Below, in pieces: positions 46,401 to 55,055 of a stretch of 64,000 nt of DNA; position 1 is the stretch's first letter, and each line of letters opens with the position of its first letter. The translations under genes and the position numbers were made by a program. The notes below the pieces were generated by a model. That model was given only the letters and a program-made list of their open reading frames with translations. It was not told the origin of the DNA and did not search any database. Origin of the DNA: Streptomyces sp. STR69 (GTDB taxonomy: Bacteria > Actinomycetota > Actinomycetes > Streptomycetales > Streptomycetaceae); assembly GCF_024519455.1 (NCBI RefSeq), contig NZ_JALJRY010000003.1, positions 164,853-228,852 of the forward strand, written 5' to 3'.

Positions 46401-46806
46401 CGAGCTTGGCGTACTCGTCCCACATCGCGCCCACGACGACACCGGTGCGGGTGCCGTGCAGCGTGCCTGGGACGATTCCGGCGTGTTCCAGGGCTTCCCA
46501 CACAAGTTCCAGGACGAGCCGCTGCTGCGGGTCGATGCCGGTGGCCTCGCGCGGAGAGATGCCGAAGAACTCGGGGTCGAAGTGGGCGACGTCGTCGAGG
46601 TATCCGGCCGGTGCCCGGTTCTCGGCGTGCAGGTCCGTGCGGTCCGCGGGCGGCTGCGACAGGGCGTCACGGCCGCCGCGCAGAAGCTGCCAGAAGGCGT
46701 CCGGGTCGCCGGCGCCGGGGAATCGGCAGGACATTCCGACGACGGCCACCGCGTCGCGCGGCAGGTCGTGCCGGACGGTCTTTCCGGCCTCGGTTTCGAG
46801 GGACAT
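43468..46806 (-). CDS. PKS loading protein, KSQ-AT-ACP
   Basis: 1112 residues. The KS active-site Cys is replaced by Gln178 (DTAQSSSL; codon CAG at 46275-46273), the mark of a KSQ decarboxylating loading module; HGTGT and KTNIGH are kept. AT has GHSVGE (Ser625) and HAFH (722-725), pointing to malonyl-CoA, so the starter should be acetyl. ACP has [10 protein letters not shown] (Ser960). The C-terminus ends with a repeat (PAGLAD copies) and an acidic tail that should dock to the next protein. The AT coding stretch (about 44500-45250) has unusual codon use. Confidence 0.95.
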   Translation of the reverse strand: MSLETEAGKTVRHDLPRDAVAVVGMSCRFPGAGDPDAFWQLLRGGRDALSQPPADRTDLHAENRAPAGYLDDVAHFDPEFFGISPREATGIDPQQRLVLELVWEALEHAGIVPGTLHGTRTGVVVGAMWDEYAKLAHERGADAATHSTITGVSRGAIANRVSYTLGLRGPSLVVDTAQSSSLVAVQLACEQLVRGDAEFVLAGGVSLNLTPESFTVAEKFGALSPQGRAFTFDERADGYVRGEGAGIVALKLLSQALEDGDVVHGVIRGGAVNNDGGGTTLTAPSAEAQQDLLRRAYDRTGVDPADVRFVELHGTGTRVGDPVEAAALGEVLGRSRRAGSPLAVGSVKTNIGHLEGAAGVAGLVKALLCLREGTLVPSLNFRTPHPDIPLDELNLTVNTELLPLPDGEVLAGVSSFGMTGTNCHLILSRWQSEPASAPAGLDSPGSVLPFALSGRTERALRDQAAHLRDHLADRPGMPLVDVAHSLAVTRTQFAHRTVLLAADHDELRVALDAVAQGRSSAFAATGVVGAGGTAFLFTGQGSQRVGMGRELYAVFPVFAAALDAVCGELDGYLERPLKDVMFCDDVGGLLDRTWFTQCALFAFEVALARLWESWGVRPDYVAGHSVGELAAAHVAGVWSLADACRLVAARGRLMQGLPAGGAMVSVQASEAEVLATLVDGVSVAALNGPVSTVVAGDEDAVLEVAAYWRAQGRKTKRLRVSHAFHSPRMEPMLAEFRRVAEELSYAAPSVPVVSNLTGRTAAVEEITSAEYWVRHVREAVRFADGIGELNALGVSTYLEIGPDAVLTAMARDTLTEAGTRVLLSAAQRRERSEARTLLTAFAELWTRDAAADWRSLLVRSGARPVDLPTYAFQRSRYWLEADPAALAPAVSVTPVRREPEAATAADGVLSPAEVLAGLPESERVEYLRDIVQAEIAAVLGYGHPAQVDPEKSLKDLGFDSMAAVTLRNRLGEVTGQEPPATLAFDHPTPQAIATFLASRVPSVVTAGAARAESDLDGLAAGLLAAAEDATARERIVERLESLLREVAATQAARPGDRLTDPAGVTVPAGLADPAGLADPAGLADPAGLTDLEGLTTDDELFAFIDNELGTTS
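43543..43614. repeat. Tandem 18-bp repeat in the loading PKS gene
   Basis: Three identical copies of CAGGCCGGCGGGGTCTGC and a fourth partial copy encode repeated Pro-Ala-Gly-Leu-Ala-Asp in the C-terminal linker, just before the docking tail. The unit keeps the frame, so copy number could vary without breaking the protein. Confidence 0.9.
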
Positions 46807-47058
46807 TCTCTTCCTTCCGGAATACGGATGGCCTGCAGAGCAGCGGCACTGCGGATATGGATACGGGTCGCCGCCGGGTAGGAGAAGCGGGCCTGTTCGG
46901 ACGTGAGGGTGAGAAATCGCGACCGTCGGACGTGTCGGCGGTATGGCCCGACGGCCGTTACGGCGAAAGGAGGAAACCCAAAAGCGAAATCCGAATGGTT
47001 AATTCGGCAGCAGACAGCCACAACCGGAAACCGTAAATCGACTATCGGCGGTCAGCGT
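46807..47058 (-). promoter_or_regulatory. Upstream region of the PKS operon
   Basis: 252 bp without a gene between the dehydrogenase stop and the loading PKS start. It holds AGGAAGG as RBS and AT-richer text near 46980-47040 (ATTCGGATTTCGCTTT). The CCCCTAC motif of the other cluster promoters is not evident here, so activation may differ or occur from a weaker site. Confidence 0.45.
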
Positions 47059-47961
47059 TCAGGAGTAGCTGTAGAAACCCCGCCCTGATTTCTTGCCGAG
47101 GATTCCGCACTCGACCATGCGCAGCAGCAGCGGAGGCGGGGCGTAGAGGGGTTCCTTGGTCTCTTCGTACATGGCCTCGGCGATGGCCGCCGTGGTGTCC
47201 AGGCCGATGAGGTCGGCGAGCCGAAGCGGTCCGAGGGGGTGCGAGCAGCCGAGCTGCATGCCGCGGTCGATGGTCTCGGCGGTGGCGAGGCCGGTGTCGA
47301 CCATCCGGATCGCGGAGAGGAGGTAGGGGAACAGCAGGGCGTTGATGACGAATCCGGCCCGGTCGGGTGCCTCGATGACGGTCTTGCCGAGACCCGTGGC
47401 GAAGCGTGTGGCGCGTTCGGTGGTGTCCCGGTGGGTGAGGACGGACGGGACGATCTCCACCAGCGGCAGGGCGGGTACGGGGTTGAAGAAGTGGATGCCG
47501 ATGACGTGGCCGCTGCGCTCGGTGGCCCGGGCGAGGCGGGCGACGGACAGCGAGGAGGTGTTGGTCGCCAGGATCGCGTCGGGATCGGAGACGACCTTGT
47601 CCAGGAAGGCGAACACCTCCCGCTTGACCTGCTCGTCCTCCCTGACGGATTCGACGACGAGCTGGCGGTCGGCTAGGCCGGCCAGGTCGGCGGTGAACTC
47701 GATCCGGTCCAGCGCGGCGTCGCGGTCGGCCTCTGCGACGCGTCCCTTCGCCACGGCACGGTCGAGGGAGTCGAGGATGCGGCGGCGGCCGCGCGCGGCG
47801 GAAGCGTCGGAGGAGACCGCGACCCGGACGTCGAGCCCGGCCCGAGCGCCGATCTCCGCGATGCCGGCGCCCATGGTGCCGCAGCCGACGATGCCGATCC
47901 GTTCGATCGCGCCGCCGTGCCGGGCGGAGGCGAGTGCGGTGGTGGGTGCGGGGCTGGTCAT
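47059..47961 (-). CDS. 3-hydroxyacyl-CoA dehydrogenase
   Basis: 300 residues, single-domain 3-hydroxybutyryl-CoA dehydrogenase. NAD loop IGIVGCGTMGAGIAEIGARA; catalytic Ser/His region LATNTSSLSVARLAR and GIHFFNPVPALPLVEIVP; C-terminal domain GFVINALLFPYLLSAIRMVD. It would reduce a 3-ketoacyl-CoA made by the upstream FabH-like enzyme. After a dehydration by a housekeeping enzyme, CCR could carboxylate the resulting enoyl-CoA. ATG 47961 overlaps the ketosynthase stop. Confidence 0.92.
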   Translation of the reverse strand: MTSPAPTTALASARHGGAIERIGIVGCGTMGAGIAEIGARAGLDVRVAVSSDASAARGRRRILDSLDRAVAKGRVAEADRDAALDRIEFTADLAGLADRQLVVESVREDEQVKREVFAFLDKVVSDPDAILATNTSSLSVARLARATERSGHVIGIHFFNPVPALPLVEIVPSVLTHRDTTERATRFATGLGKTVIEAPDRAGFVINALLFPYLLSAIRMVDTGLATAETIDRGMQLGCSHPLGPLRLADLIGLDTTAAIAEAMYEETKEPLYAPPPLLLRMVECGILGKKSGRGFYSYS

Positions 47962-48956
47962 GCCGTCACCGCCCAGCGCATCAGGGTGGTGCCCATCGCC
48001 ATGCCGCCGCCGAACCCGGCCATGAGCACCAGGTCGCCGTCCCGCAGCGCCCCGGAGCGGTTGGCGTCGTCGAGGGCGACCGGCACGGAGGCGCTCCCCA
48101 CATTGCCGAAGCGTTCCAGCGTACGGTGGGTGGTCGCGCCGCCGAGTCCGCTGACCTCGACCAGGTCCGTGAGCATCACACCGTTGGCCTGGTGGGGCAC
48201 GAAGTGGTCGATGTCGGTCATCGCGAACCCGGCCCGGTCGACGATGCCGCGCAGGGCCCCGGGGACGTTCTCGGCGACGAAGTCGCGTACGCCGCGGCCG
48301 TCCATGCGGAAGTGGTGGCCGCCGTCGGCGAGCGTCTCCGCGGAGGCGGGCCGCCGGCTGCCGCCGGCCTCGACGCGGATGAGGGCGTGCGCGTCGCCCC
48401 GGCTGACCAGGTCGGTGTCGAGGATCCCGTACGGGTCGGGGACAGCGCCCAGAACGGCCGCGCCGGCTCCGTCGGCGAAGAGCACGGCGGTCTTGCGGTC
48501 GGTGAGGTCCAGGATCCGGGAGTAGACGTCGGCGGCGACCACCAGCGCGTGCGCACCGGGCCGGGCCGCGAGGAGATTGCGGGCGACCTCAAGGGCGTAG
48601 ACGAAGCCGCTGCACACGACGTTGATGTCGAGGCAGGCCGCGCCGTAGGCACCGAGCCGGTGCTGGATGAGACAGGAGGTCGGGGGCTGCGGGAAGTCTC
48701 CGGTGGAGGTGGAGACGACGAGGTAGTCGAGTTGGTCGGGGGCGAGGTCCGCCTGCTGCAGTGCCTTCTCGGCGGCCTTGACGCCGAGGTCCGACGTGGC
48801 CTGGTCGGGCGCCGCGTAGCGACGGGAGCGGATCTGGGTCTTGCGCTCGATCCACTCGGCGGTCACTCCGGCCCGGCGTGCCACCTCCTCGTTGCTGACC
48901 TCGTCCTTGGGCAGGTACGAGCCCGTTCCGAGGATGCCTATCGCTTGGTTCACCAT
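47958..48956 (-). CDS. Ketoacyl-ACP synthase III (FabH-like)
   Basis: 332 residues from ATG 48956; the longer frame upstream lies in the CCR gene. All three catalytic residues are in place: Cys115 (NVVCSGFVYALE), His255 (FVPHQANGVML) and Asn285 (FGNVGSASVPV). So unlike the 27931 protein it should run decarboxylative condensation of an acyl-CoA with a malonyl thioester. With dehydrogenase and CCR it forms the known trio for building branched or longer alkylmalonyl-CoA extender units; the acyl starter is not readable. Confidence 0.92.
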   Translation of the reverse strand: MVNQAIGILGTGSYLPKDEVSNEEVARRAGVTAEWIERKTQIRSRRYAAPDQATSDLGVKAAEKALQQADLAPDQLDYLVVSTSTGDFPQPPTSCLIQHRLGAYGAACLDINVVCSGFVYALEVARNLLAARPGAHALVVAADVYSRILDLTDRKTAVLFADGAGAAVLGAVPDPYGILDTDLVSRGDAHALIRVEAGGSRRPASAETLADGGHHFRMDGRGVRDFVAENVPGALRGIVDRAGFAMTDIDHFVPHQANGVMLTDLVEVSGLGGATTHRTLERFGNVGSASVPVALDDANRSGALRDGDLVLMAGFGGGMAMGTTLMRWAVTA

Positions 48957-48979
48957 GGCAGTCACGTCTCCCGCGTGCG

Positions 48980-50344
48980 TCAGCCGGCCAGCGCCGGTAT
49001 TCGGGTCTGCTGCGACAGGTCGCGCAGCGGGTTGAGCGTCTGGGCGCCGATGCGTTCGCGTAGTTCGAGGTCGGTGACGCCGAGGCCGGTTTCGGGAGCC
49101 AGGGCGAGTACGCCCACCTTTCCGATGTGCCGGTTGTTCTGCACGAGCCGGGCGGCCTCGGCGGCCTCGGTGAGGGGACGGACCTCGGAGAGGATCGGCA
49201 CCAGCTTGCCGAGCTGGAACAGCCGGTTGCACTCCCACTGCTCCTGGAGGTTGGCGGCGTGGCTGCCGATGATCCGCTTGAGGTTCATCCACAGGTAGCG
49301 GTTGTCGTACCGGTGCCAGTAGCCGGTGCTGGAGCCGCAGGTGACCACCGTGCCGCCGCGCCGCACGACGAACACCGACAGCGGGAACGTGGCCTCGCCG
49401 ATGAAGTCGAAAACGACGTGCGGGTCCTCGCCGGTCTCGCTGCGGATGACCCGGCCGAGCCTGCGGCCGAGTTCGGCGGCGCGCTCGGGGGTGAGTTCCT
49501 CGTTCCTGCCGAGTCCGATCTCCTCGCGGTTGATGATGACGTCGCAGCCGAGTCCGCGCAGCAGGCGGGCCTTGGCCTCGGAGCTGACCACGCCGACCGG
49601 GATGCCACCGGCGTTCTTGACCAACTGGACGGCGAAGCCACCGAGTCCGCCGGTGGCGCCCCAGATCAGAACGATGTCGCCCTGCTTGATGCGGGCGCCT
49701 CGGTCGCTGATCAGCATGCGGTAGGCGGTGGCGGCGGTCAGCATCGTGCTCGCCGACTCCTCCCACGTCAGATGGGTGGGCTTGGTGAGCAGCTGACTGG
49801 CCCGTACGACGGTGTAGTGGGCGAGCCCGCCGAAGTTGGTCTCGTATCCCCAGATACGCTGCTCGGCGCCGAGCATTCCGTCGGCGTGGGTGGCCGGCTC
49901 CTGGTCGTCGACCTGCACGCAGCTGACGGTGACATGGTCCCCGGCCCGCCAGCGGCGCACCCCGGCGCCCACCCGCACGACGACGCCTGCGGCGTCCGAG
50001 CCGAGCACGTGGTAGGGCTGGTCGTGGCGTTCGGCCCAGCCGCCCTGCGCGCCCAGCTTCCGCAGGAACCCGAAGGTGGACACCGGCTCGAAGGTCGCGG
50101 ACCAGACGGTGTTGTAGTTGATGGAGCTGGCCATGACCGCGACGAGCACCTCGTCGGGGGCCAGCTCCGGCATCGGCACCCGGCCCACGTGGAGCGAGCG
50201 GCGTACGTCCTTGTCGGCGTCGTCGCCGAACATGTCGACGTCCTCGCGGCGGGGGTGCACGGCGAGGTAGTCCTCCGGGAGGGGTTCTCGCTCCAGGGTC
50301 TCCGCGCCGGCTCCGTTCAGCAGAGCATCAGCCAAAGAGTCCAT
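48980..50344 (-). CDS. ccr: Crotonyl-CoA carboxylase/reductase
   Basis: 454 residues from ATG 50344; upstream open frame rejected. Medium-chain dehydrogenase/reductase fold with NADPH loop IVLIWGATGGLGGFAVQLVK. The segments that bind CO2 in characterised CCRs are kept: SSINYNTVW (Asn), IWGYETNFGG (Glu) and IIGSHAANLQEQWECNR (His). It reductively carboxylates 2-enoyl-CoAs to alkylmalonyl-CoAs (ethylmalonyl-CoA from crotonyl-CoA). It heads the extender-unit operon. Substrate size could differ from C4 because a dedicated chain-building pair follows. Confidence 0.95.
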   Translation of the reverse strand: MDSLADALLNGAGAETLEREPLPEDYLAVHPRREDVDMFGDDADKDVRRSLHVGRVPMPELAPDEVLVAVMASSINYNTVWSATFEPVSTFGFLRKLGAQGGWAERHDQPYHVLGSDAAGVVVRVGAGVRRWRAGDHVTVSCVQVDDQEPATHADGMLGAEQRIWGYETNFGGLAHYTVVRASQLLTKPTHLTWEESASTMLTAATAYRMLISDRGARIKQGDIVLIWGATGGLGGFAVQLVKNAGGIPVGVVSSEAKARLLRGLGCDVIINREEIGLGRNEELTPERAAELGRRLGRVIRSETGEDPHVVFDFIGEATFPLSVFVVRRGGTVVTCGSSTGYWHRYDNRYLWMNLKRIIGSHAANLQEQWECNRLFQLGKLVPILSEVRPLTEAAEAARLVQNNRHIGKVGVLALAPETGLGVTDLELRERIGAQTLNPLRDLSQQTRIPALAG

Positions 50345-50812
50345 GCCATTCCTTCGTCGTCGGCGGATGTCCGCCGCGCGGCAGCGCGAGAACACGCATG
50401 CCGGCAGCGGGAATTCGAGAAAGAGAGCCGAACCGCAACCGCCGGCGGACAACACCGCCGATGAATGTCGGGCTGCTCGGTTCGAGCGAGAGAAAGGGCC
50501 GGTATCCGGCACGTCGCTGGGTCGGAATCCGGTGCGTACAGACGGCGGAGGACCCCTACGGATGATCCCCCGAACTTCCGTTTGCGATAAAGACGTTACG
50601 CGGTGCGAACTGTTGTCCCCCACCCCTTACCACCCCTACAGCCCCCTAACCTCGATCTTTCGTGATGGCTCGTCAGTTCAAATGGCGGGCCGTTTCGGTC
50701 TGTTGGGCAGGTTGCGGGCAGGCTGATGTCCCGGTTGTCGCGTCGGGTGTGCACCGGGTTCCACGGTTCCGGTGGGGTGGTTCAGGTTCGACGGGCCGCT
50801 TGATGTGCCTGC
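50345..50812 (-). promoter_or_regulatory. Upstream region of the CCR operon
   Basis: No gene. At 50617-50648 lies GTTGTCCCCCACCCCTTACC followed by ACCCCTACAGCC, three close copies of a CCCCT(T)A(C) unit related to the motifs at 29565 and 34377. GTTACG and TTTATCG-like text nearby may be the -10 region on the leftward strand. The far end borders the IS remnant. Confidence 0.45.
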
Positions 50813-52239
50813 TCAGTCGGGGTTCGGGAGGGTGTCGAACTGCCGGATCGCGTCGGTGACGACGTCGGTCCAGGGCCAGTGGCGGGCGCATTTCAGCTGC
50901 CGACGTCGGCCGGTGGTGACGAGCTGGGCGGCGGCGGAGAACAGGCGGAGTCGCAGTCGGCGGGGCTCTCATCTGCGGGCTTTGCCGGCCAGGGCGAGCA
51001 TCGGCATCAAGGCGAGCAGGTCAGGTGCGAGCTGGACGATCTCCAGCCAGATCCGGTTCTGGGCGGTGTCGTGCAAGGGCAGGTTGCGCAGGTCGGTGGC
51101 ACGGGCGTTTCGCGTGCGGTCCTCGGCGCGAGCGCGTCGGCGGTACCGCAGCTCCAGCTGGACGATGGGAGTGCCGGCGGTGCTGGTGGCGAAGCAGGTG
51201 AGCGGCAGTCCGTCGGCGTCGGTGAACCGAACTGGGCGCCGGGATGCGGACGTTCCTGCGGACGGTCAGCCGCATGTCGATCGGCCAGCCCTTGAGCACG
51301 TCACCGTCGAGCTCGGCGACCCAGGGTGCCGTCGCGGATTTCCCCGCCCGACTCGACAGCCACCGTCCAGGCCGTGGCGGGAACCCGCAGAACGGCGTGG
51401 TGGATGGCGTCGGTGATGGTCATCCCGACCGAGTAGGACAACCGCCGGCCGCGCTTGGCGAGGCAGGCTGTGAACTCGTGAGTGCCACCGTCGGAATCGG
51501 TACGGATCAGCGTCCGGCCGCCTCGCCGGTACTTCTTCGGCAGCTGGGCCAGGGCGAGTTCGGCGGTCTCCATGTGATCGCTGGCGGTGTTACTGCCCGC
51601 ATTCCCGGGTCGCAGCAGGCCGGCCACCGGCTCCCCGCTGCCGCCGCTTCCGTGGTCGACGAAGCCCATCAACGGGTGGCGCCCGAACGTCTTCTCCAAG
51701 GTCGCGGAGGCGTCCTGCTTCTCGGAGTGCGCCAGCACCAGCACCCCGTCGATGTCCACGATCACCTGCCCGCCCATGTCCGGAGCCGCCGCCCCGGCCT
51801 ACTTCCAGACCTTCTCGCGGACTTGCGCCCGCGCGGTGCGGATCGCCGCCAGGGCCTTCGGCCCGACTGATGCGAGGGAATCGATGAGGCGGGAGACGGT
51901 GGGATCGGAGGCCACCGCACCGAACACGGCCGGCTCGGCCCGCAGCATGCCCACGTATGCCAGGCAGTCCCCGCCGAGCGCGACCGCGAGGGCCACATCC
52001 AGCAGGATCTTCCCCGGATCGTGCACCGCCCGCGGCCTGCGCCACGGTGTCAGGGCCGTCGATATCACCCGACCCAGCCCGGTCTTGCGGACCGTCTCCA
52101 CCAGCAGGATGCCTCTTTCCTGCGAGACCACTGTCCGGCCACCGCCCCCGACGCGGACCCGAGGGTAGGAACCGATACGCTTCTTCACCTGGGAAGTGCC
52201 TCCGACGGTGACAGGAACAAGGACCTCGACAATCCTCAT
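50813..52239 (-). mobile_element. IS1380-type transposase, broken by frameshifts
   Basis: Three consecutive leftward frames make one DDE transposase. The N-terminus is at 52239-51799 (GGGRTVVSQERGILLVETVR, SLASVGPKALAAIRTARAQV). The catalytic middle is at 51777-51301 (VIVDIDGVLVLAHSEKQDAS then RTLIRTDSDGGTHEF). The C-terminus continues in shifted frames and ends IRQFDTLPNPD at 50813. The order is that of IS1380-family transposases. At least two frameshifts make it inactive, and clear terminal inverted repeats were not found. It separates the biosynthetic core from the signalling block. Confidence 0.72.
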
Positions 52240-52380
52240 TCCTGCTGTTCAGAGGCACTTTTTGTTTGTCCGACCACCCGTCGGACACCGGGCTTCGTGA
52301 AAGCGCGAGGCCAAGGCGGCCGGAAATCGGATGGCCTTTCGGGACAGCGACGTCTCCCTCCGGAGCCGCCGCCAGCTGGC

Positions 52381-52746
52381 TCAGGACGTGAGGCCCGCGA
52401 GCGCGCGTGCCAGGCGGCGTGCGCCGTGGGGGCCGGCGGTTTCGGCCTCCGCGCAGGCGGCGGCCACCAGTTCTTCGGTCTGGAGGGCGGGGGTGTCGTA
52501 GGGGAACGACGCGGTGGTGCGTACGACCCAGGCCAGTGTGTCGGCAGACGCGGTGCGTCGCCATGCGGTCAGGGCTTCGAGGGCCGCCAGGGGCCCGGCC
52601 GCCCGTTCCATGTCGGTAGCGTCCTCGCTGCCGGCGTCGCCGCTGGGCCACTGCCGGAAGATCACCCAGTACGTGGGCGCCGGGCCGCCGGTCGTGGAGC
52701 GGGGGGCAGTGTCGGTCAGCGGGTTCTGCTCGTACCCGTCGTTCAT
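52381..52746 (-). CDS. Hypothetical protein under an autoregulator-type operator
   Basis: 121 residues from ATG 52746 (GAGAGGA RBS). Not recognised. Visible features are a disordered start (MNDGYEQNPLTDTAPRSTTG), a WVIFRQWPSGD strand and an all-helical rest (LAALEALTAWRRTASADTLA, then LVAAACAEAETAGPHGARRL). No membrane or HTH pattern. An in-frame extension upstream would run through the palindromic operator at 52781, so it is rejected. Its own copy of the box, 35 bp upstream, marks it as a likely member of the signalling circuit. Confidence 0.65.
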   Translation of the reverse strand: MNDGYEQNPLTDTAPRSTTGGPAPTYWVIFRQWPSGDAGSEDATDMERAAGPLAALEALTAWRRTASADTLAWVVRTTASFPYDTPALQTEELVAAACAEAETAGPHGARRLARALAGLTS

Positions 52747-52780
52747 GGCGTCCTCTCGTCCGGAACAGGGGAGATCACAA

Positions 52781-52794
52781 ACCTTCATGAAGGT
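52781..52794. promoter_or_regulatory. Autoregulator-type operator before the small gene
   Basis: ACCTTCATGAAGGT, a perfect 14-bp palindrome sharing the ACCTTC half-site with the boxes at 22259 and 56140; the outer bases are less symmetric (AA left, ATT right). It lies 35 bp before the start at 52746. Confidence 0.7.
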
Positions 52795-52865
52795 ATTTTG
52801 TTTACTCAAGGGTGTGCCGGCACCCCTTCCCGGGGCATCGCTCCCCTGCGACCGCTACCGCCCGC

Positions 52866-53582
52866 TCACGCGAGGACCGTGCGGCGGGCAGCCCGCAGCC
52901 CCTCCAGCAGTGCGGCGGACTCCCCCACCACGGTGGGGTGCCCGACCTCCAGCAGCATCGGCAGATCGGAGACGTGGTCGCCGTACGCATGGCAGTCGGC
53001 GGGGTCGACATGCGGGTGGCGGGCCAGCAGCGCGCGCACGGCCCGCCGCTTGCCCTCCCCTATCATCGGTGCACCGGTGACCTCGCCGGTCAGCACCCCG
53101 TCCGCCACGACGGGCCGGGTACACAGAATGTGGGCCGCTCCACACTCCTCGGCCAGCGGGTCCAGGACAGCGGCGAACGAACCGGAGACCAGGGCCAGTT
53201 CGGCCCCCTGGGCCCGGTGCCGGCGCAACGCGGTTCGCGTGGCGTCGACGAAGAAGCCGCCGGCAGACCGGCGGACGGCGTACCAGCGCCGCCCCGACCG
53301 CCTGACCTCCGCGAGGGGCTCGCCTCGCCAGGCCCGGTAGAACAGGGCGTTGGCCTCGTCCCGCCCCCCGCCGGCGGCGGTCACCGCGGCGAGTTGCGCC
53401 CGCACGCCGGCCGCGTGTCTTCGGCCGTGTGGGCCATGGCGCTCGGCGAAGTAGTGGTCGAGAAACTCCAGTAGGCCTTTGCAGTGGATCAGTGTCTCGT
53501 CCACGTCGCAGAAGACCAGATGCGTGGGCTCGCCCGGCCGGGACCGGGTGGCGGCATCGTGGATGGTCCGGTCAGCACTCAT
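52866..53582 (-). CDS. HAD-IB (phosphoserine-phosphatase-like) hydrolase
   Basis: 238 residues. Motif I HLVFCDVDETLIHCKG (DxDET), motif II ALVSGSFAAVLDPLAE (Ser) and motif III/IV GEGKRRAVRALL and YGDHVSDLPML. The long cap insertion between motifs I and II marks subfamily IB. It overlaps the flavoenzyme stop by 4 bp. Known butenolide and butyrolactone pathways include a dephosphorylation step after the AfsA reaction, so this may be the signal-pathway phosphatase; that is inference from position. Confidence 0.88.
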   Translation of the reverse strand: MSADRTIHDAATRSRPGEPTHLVFCDVDETLIHCKGLLEFLDHYFAERHGPHGRRHAAGVRAQLAAVTAAGGGRDEANALFYRAWRGEPLAEVRRSGRRWYAVRRSAGGFFVDATRTALRRHRAQGAELALVSGSFAAVLDPLAEECGAAHILCTRPVVADGVLTGEVTGAPMIGEGKRRAVRALLARHPHVDPADCHAYGDHVSDLPMLLEVGHPTVVGESAALLEGLRAARRTVLA

Positions 53583-54820
53583 CGGACGGCCGCCGCAGCC
53601 GCGTCGGCGTACGCGTCGGCGGCGGGCCCCAGGCTCAACACGCCGTGGGCAGCGATGGTGTGCAGATCGCGCCAGCAGCGCTGGAGTTCGCCGTCGTCCT
53701 CCCGCACGTGGACCCCGCCCGTGCGGAACAGCCGCTCGACCGCGCCGACCAGGAGGTCCGTGGCGACCGCGGTATCACGGCGGTTGAGCGCCACGGCCCG
53801 CGTCGTGGCACGAACATCGGCGAGGTCGACCCCGTCGGCCCGGCCGGCGGCGGTCTCCAGCAGCAGCCGGGCCGCCTCGCTCTCGGCGGAGGACCTGGCC
53901 AGCGCCGCCCGCGCCGCGCCGTCGGCCTGCAGGGGTGCGACGCCCGCCGGCCCGGACGGCCGGACGGCCCAGCGTGTCCACGCCGCCAGGGCATGACGGG
54001 CGGCGCCCAGGCCGGCTGCCGCGAAGATCAGTCCCGCGCAGAGCATCGCCGGCACGACATGACAGCGACCGCGTCCCGCACCCGGCGCACCGGTGAGCAG
54101 CTCCGTCAGCGGGAAGCTGCGATGGTCCGGCACCTGGACCCCGGACGCGACGACGGTGTGGCTGCCTGTGCCACGCACGCCAGTGGCATGCCAGCTGTCG
54201 CACACCCGCACGTCCGCGGCGGGCACCGCGAAGACCCGTACGACCGGTCGGCTTCCTGGGACGTCCTCACCGACGCGTCTTCGATCGGTTCCGGCCCCGG
54301 ACGCTGTGGATCGCTGGTCCGCGTCCTGTTCGACGGCCGCGAGCAGCAACCAGTCCGCGAAGCCGACACCGCTGACGCAGGACCATTCGCCGCGCAGCCG
54401 CCATCCGGCGCTCACACGGACCGCGGTGCCGTTCGCCGGCATGATCCCCGCGGCGATCCGGACATCCGGGGACATGGCCCACAGGTCGCGCTGCCCCTCG
54501 TACGGCAGATACGCGGCGAACCGGCCGTGCGCCGCGTACAGGGCCGCGCACCAGGCTGCCGACGCGCAGGCGTCCCCGACCGCCGCCGCACGGGTGAGCA
54601 ATTCCTCGAACGTTCGCTCATCGCCTCCCCAGCGCCTCGGCACGAAGTGCCGACTGAATCCCGCGCGGGTCAGCGCGTCCATGGCCTCGGGCGCGAGACA
54701 GCGCTCGCTGTCCGCGGCGGTCGCCCCCGCGGCAACGGCCACGACTGCGTGGTCCAGGACATCAGAGGTCAAGCCGCGCGAAGCAGTCGGCTGCGCGGAC
54801 GGAAGCTCTGTGACAGTCAC
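53579..54820 (-). CDS. HpaB/acyl-CoA-dehydrogenase-fold flavoenzyme
   Basis: 413 residues from GTG 54820. The ACAD-like order is visible: LAPEAMDALTRAGFSRHFVP, RRWGGDERTFEELLTRAAAV, WSCVSGVGFADWLLLAAV and a C-terminal helical domain with LHTIAAHGVLSLGPAADAYA. This architecture covers group D flavin monooxygenases (HpaB/ActVA-ORF5-like) as well as ACAD-like oxidases; the base that marks true dehydrogenases is not seen. It sits between afsA and the HAD gene. It may tailor the signal molecule or hydroxylate the polyketide. Two inverted repeats lie directly upstream. Confidence 0.8.
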   Translation of the reverse strand: MTVTELPSAQPTASRGLTSDVLDHAVVAVAAGATAADSERCLAPEAMDALTRAGFSRHFVPRRWGGDERTFEELLTRAAAVGDACASAAWCAALYAAHGRFAAYLPYEGQRDLWAMSPDVRIAAGIMPANGTAVRVSAGWRLRGEWSCVSGVGFADWLLLAAVEQDADQRSTASGAGTDRRRVGEDVPGSRPVVRVFAVPAADVRVCDSWHATGVRGTGSHTVVASGVQVPDHRSFPLTELLTGAPGAGRGRCHVVPAMLCAGLIFAAAGLGAARHALAAWTRWAVRPSGPAGVAPLQADGAARAALARSSAESEAARLLLETAAGRADGVDLADVRATTRAVALNRRDTAVATDLLVGAVERLFRTGGVHVREDDGELQRCWRDLHTIAAHGVLSLGPAADAYADAAAAAVR

Positions 54821-54855
54821 ACTAAGCCCCTTTGGACAATTAATGACGACTACTC

Positions 54856-54910
54856 GGTCGTGACGACGACCGGGGTCGTAAAGATCAAGGCGTCGGTCGT
54901 GGCGACGACC
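54856..54910 (-). promoter_or_regulatory. Paired inverted repeats before the flavoenzyme gene
   Basis: Two copies of GGTCGTnnnnACGACC (54856-54871 and 54895-54910), spaced 39 bp centre to centre, 36 bp before the start. Both flanks extend with CGGTCGT/ACGACC text. They look like paired operators for a dimeric repressor different from the ATACCTTC box. Confidence 0.55.
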
Positions 54911-55055
54911 ACAGGTCGCGTCGCTCGGACGACCGACCGGAAAGGACGGCACACCTCACAGGAATTCCGTCACGGCGGAATGTCCACGGTAAGCGCCCGA
55001 AAGTTACCCCTCGGGAGGAGAGGCAGGCACGGCCCCGACAGGGCACAGGCCGATG

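Noticed and set aside
50345..50623. Longer start for the CCR gene
   Set aside because: The upstream extension crosses the promoter-like region and lacks CCR similarity. The ATG at 50344 matches the usual start region.
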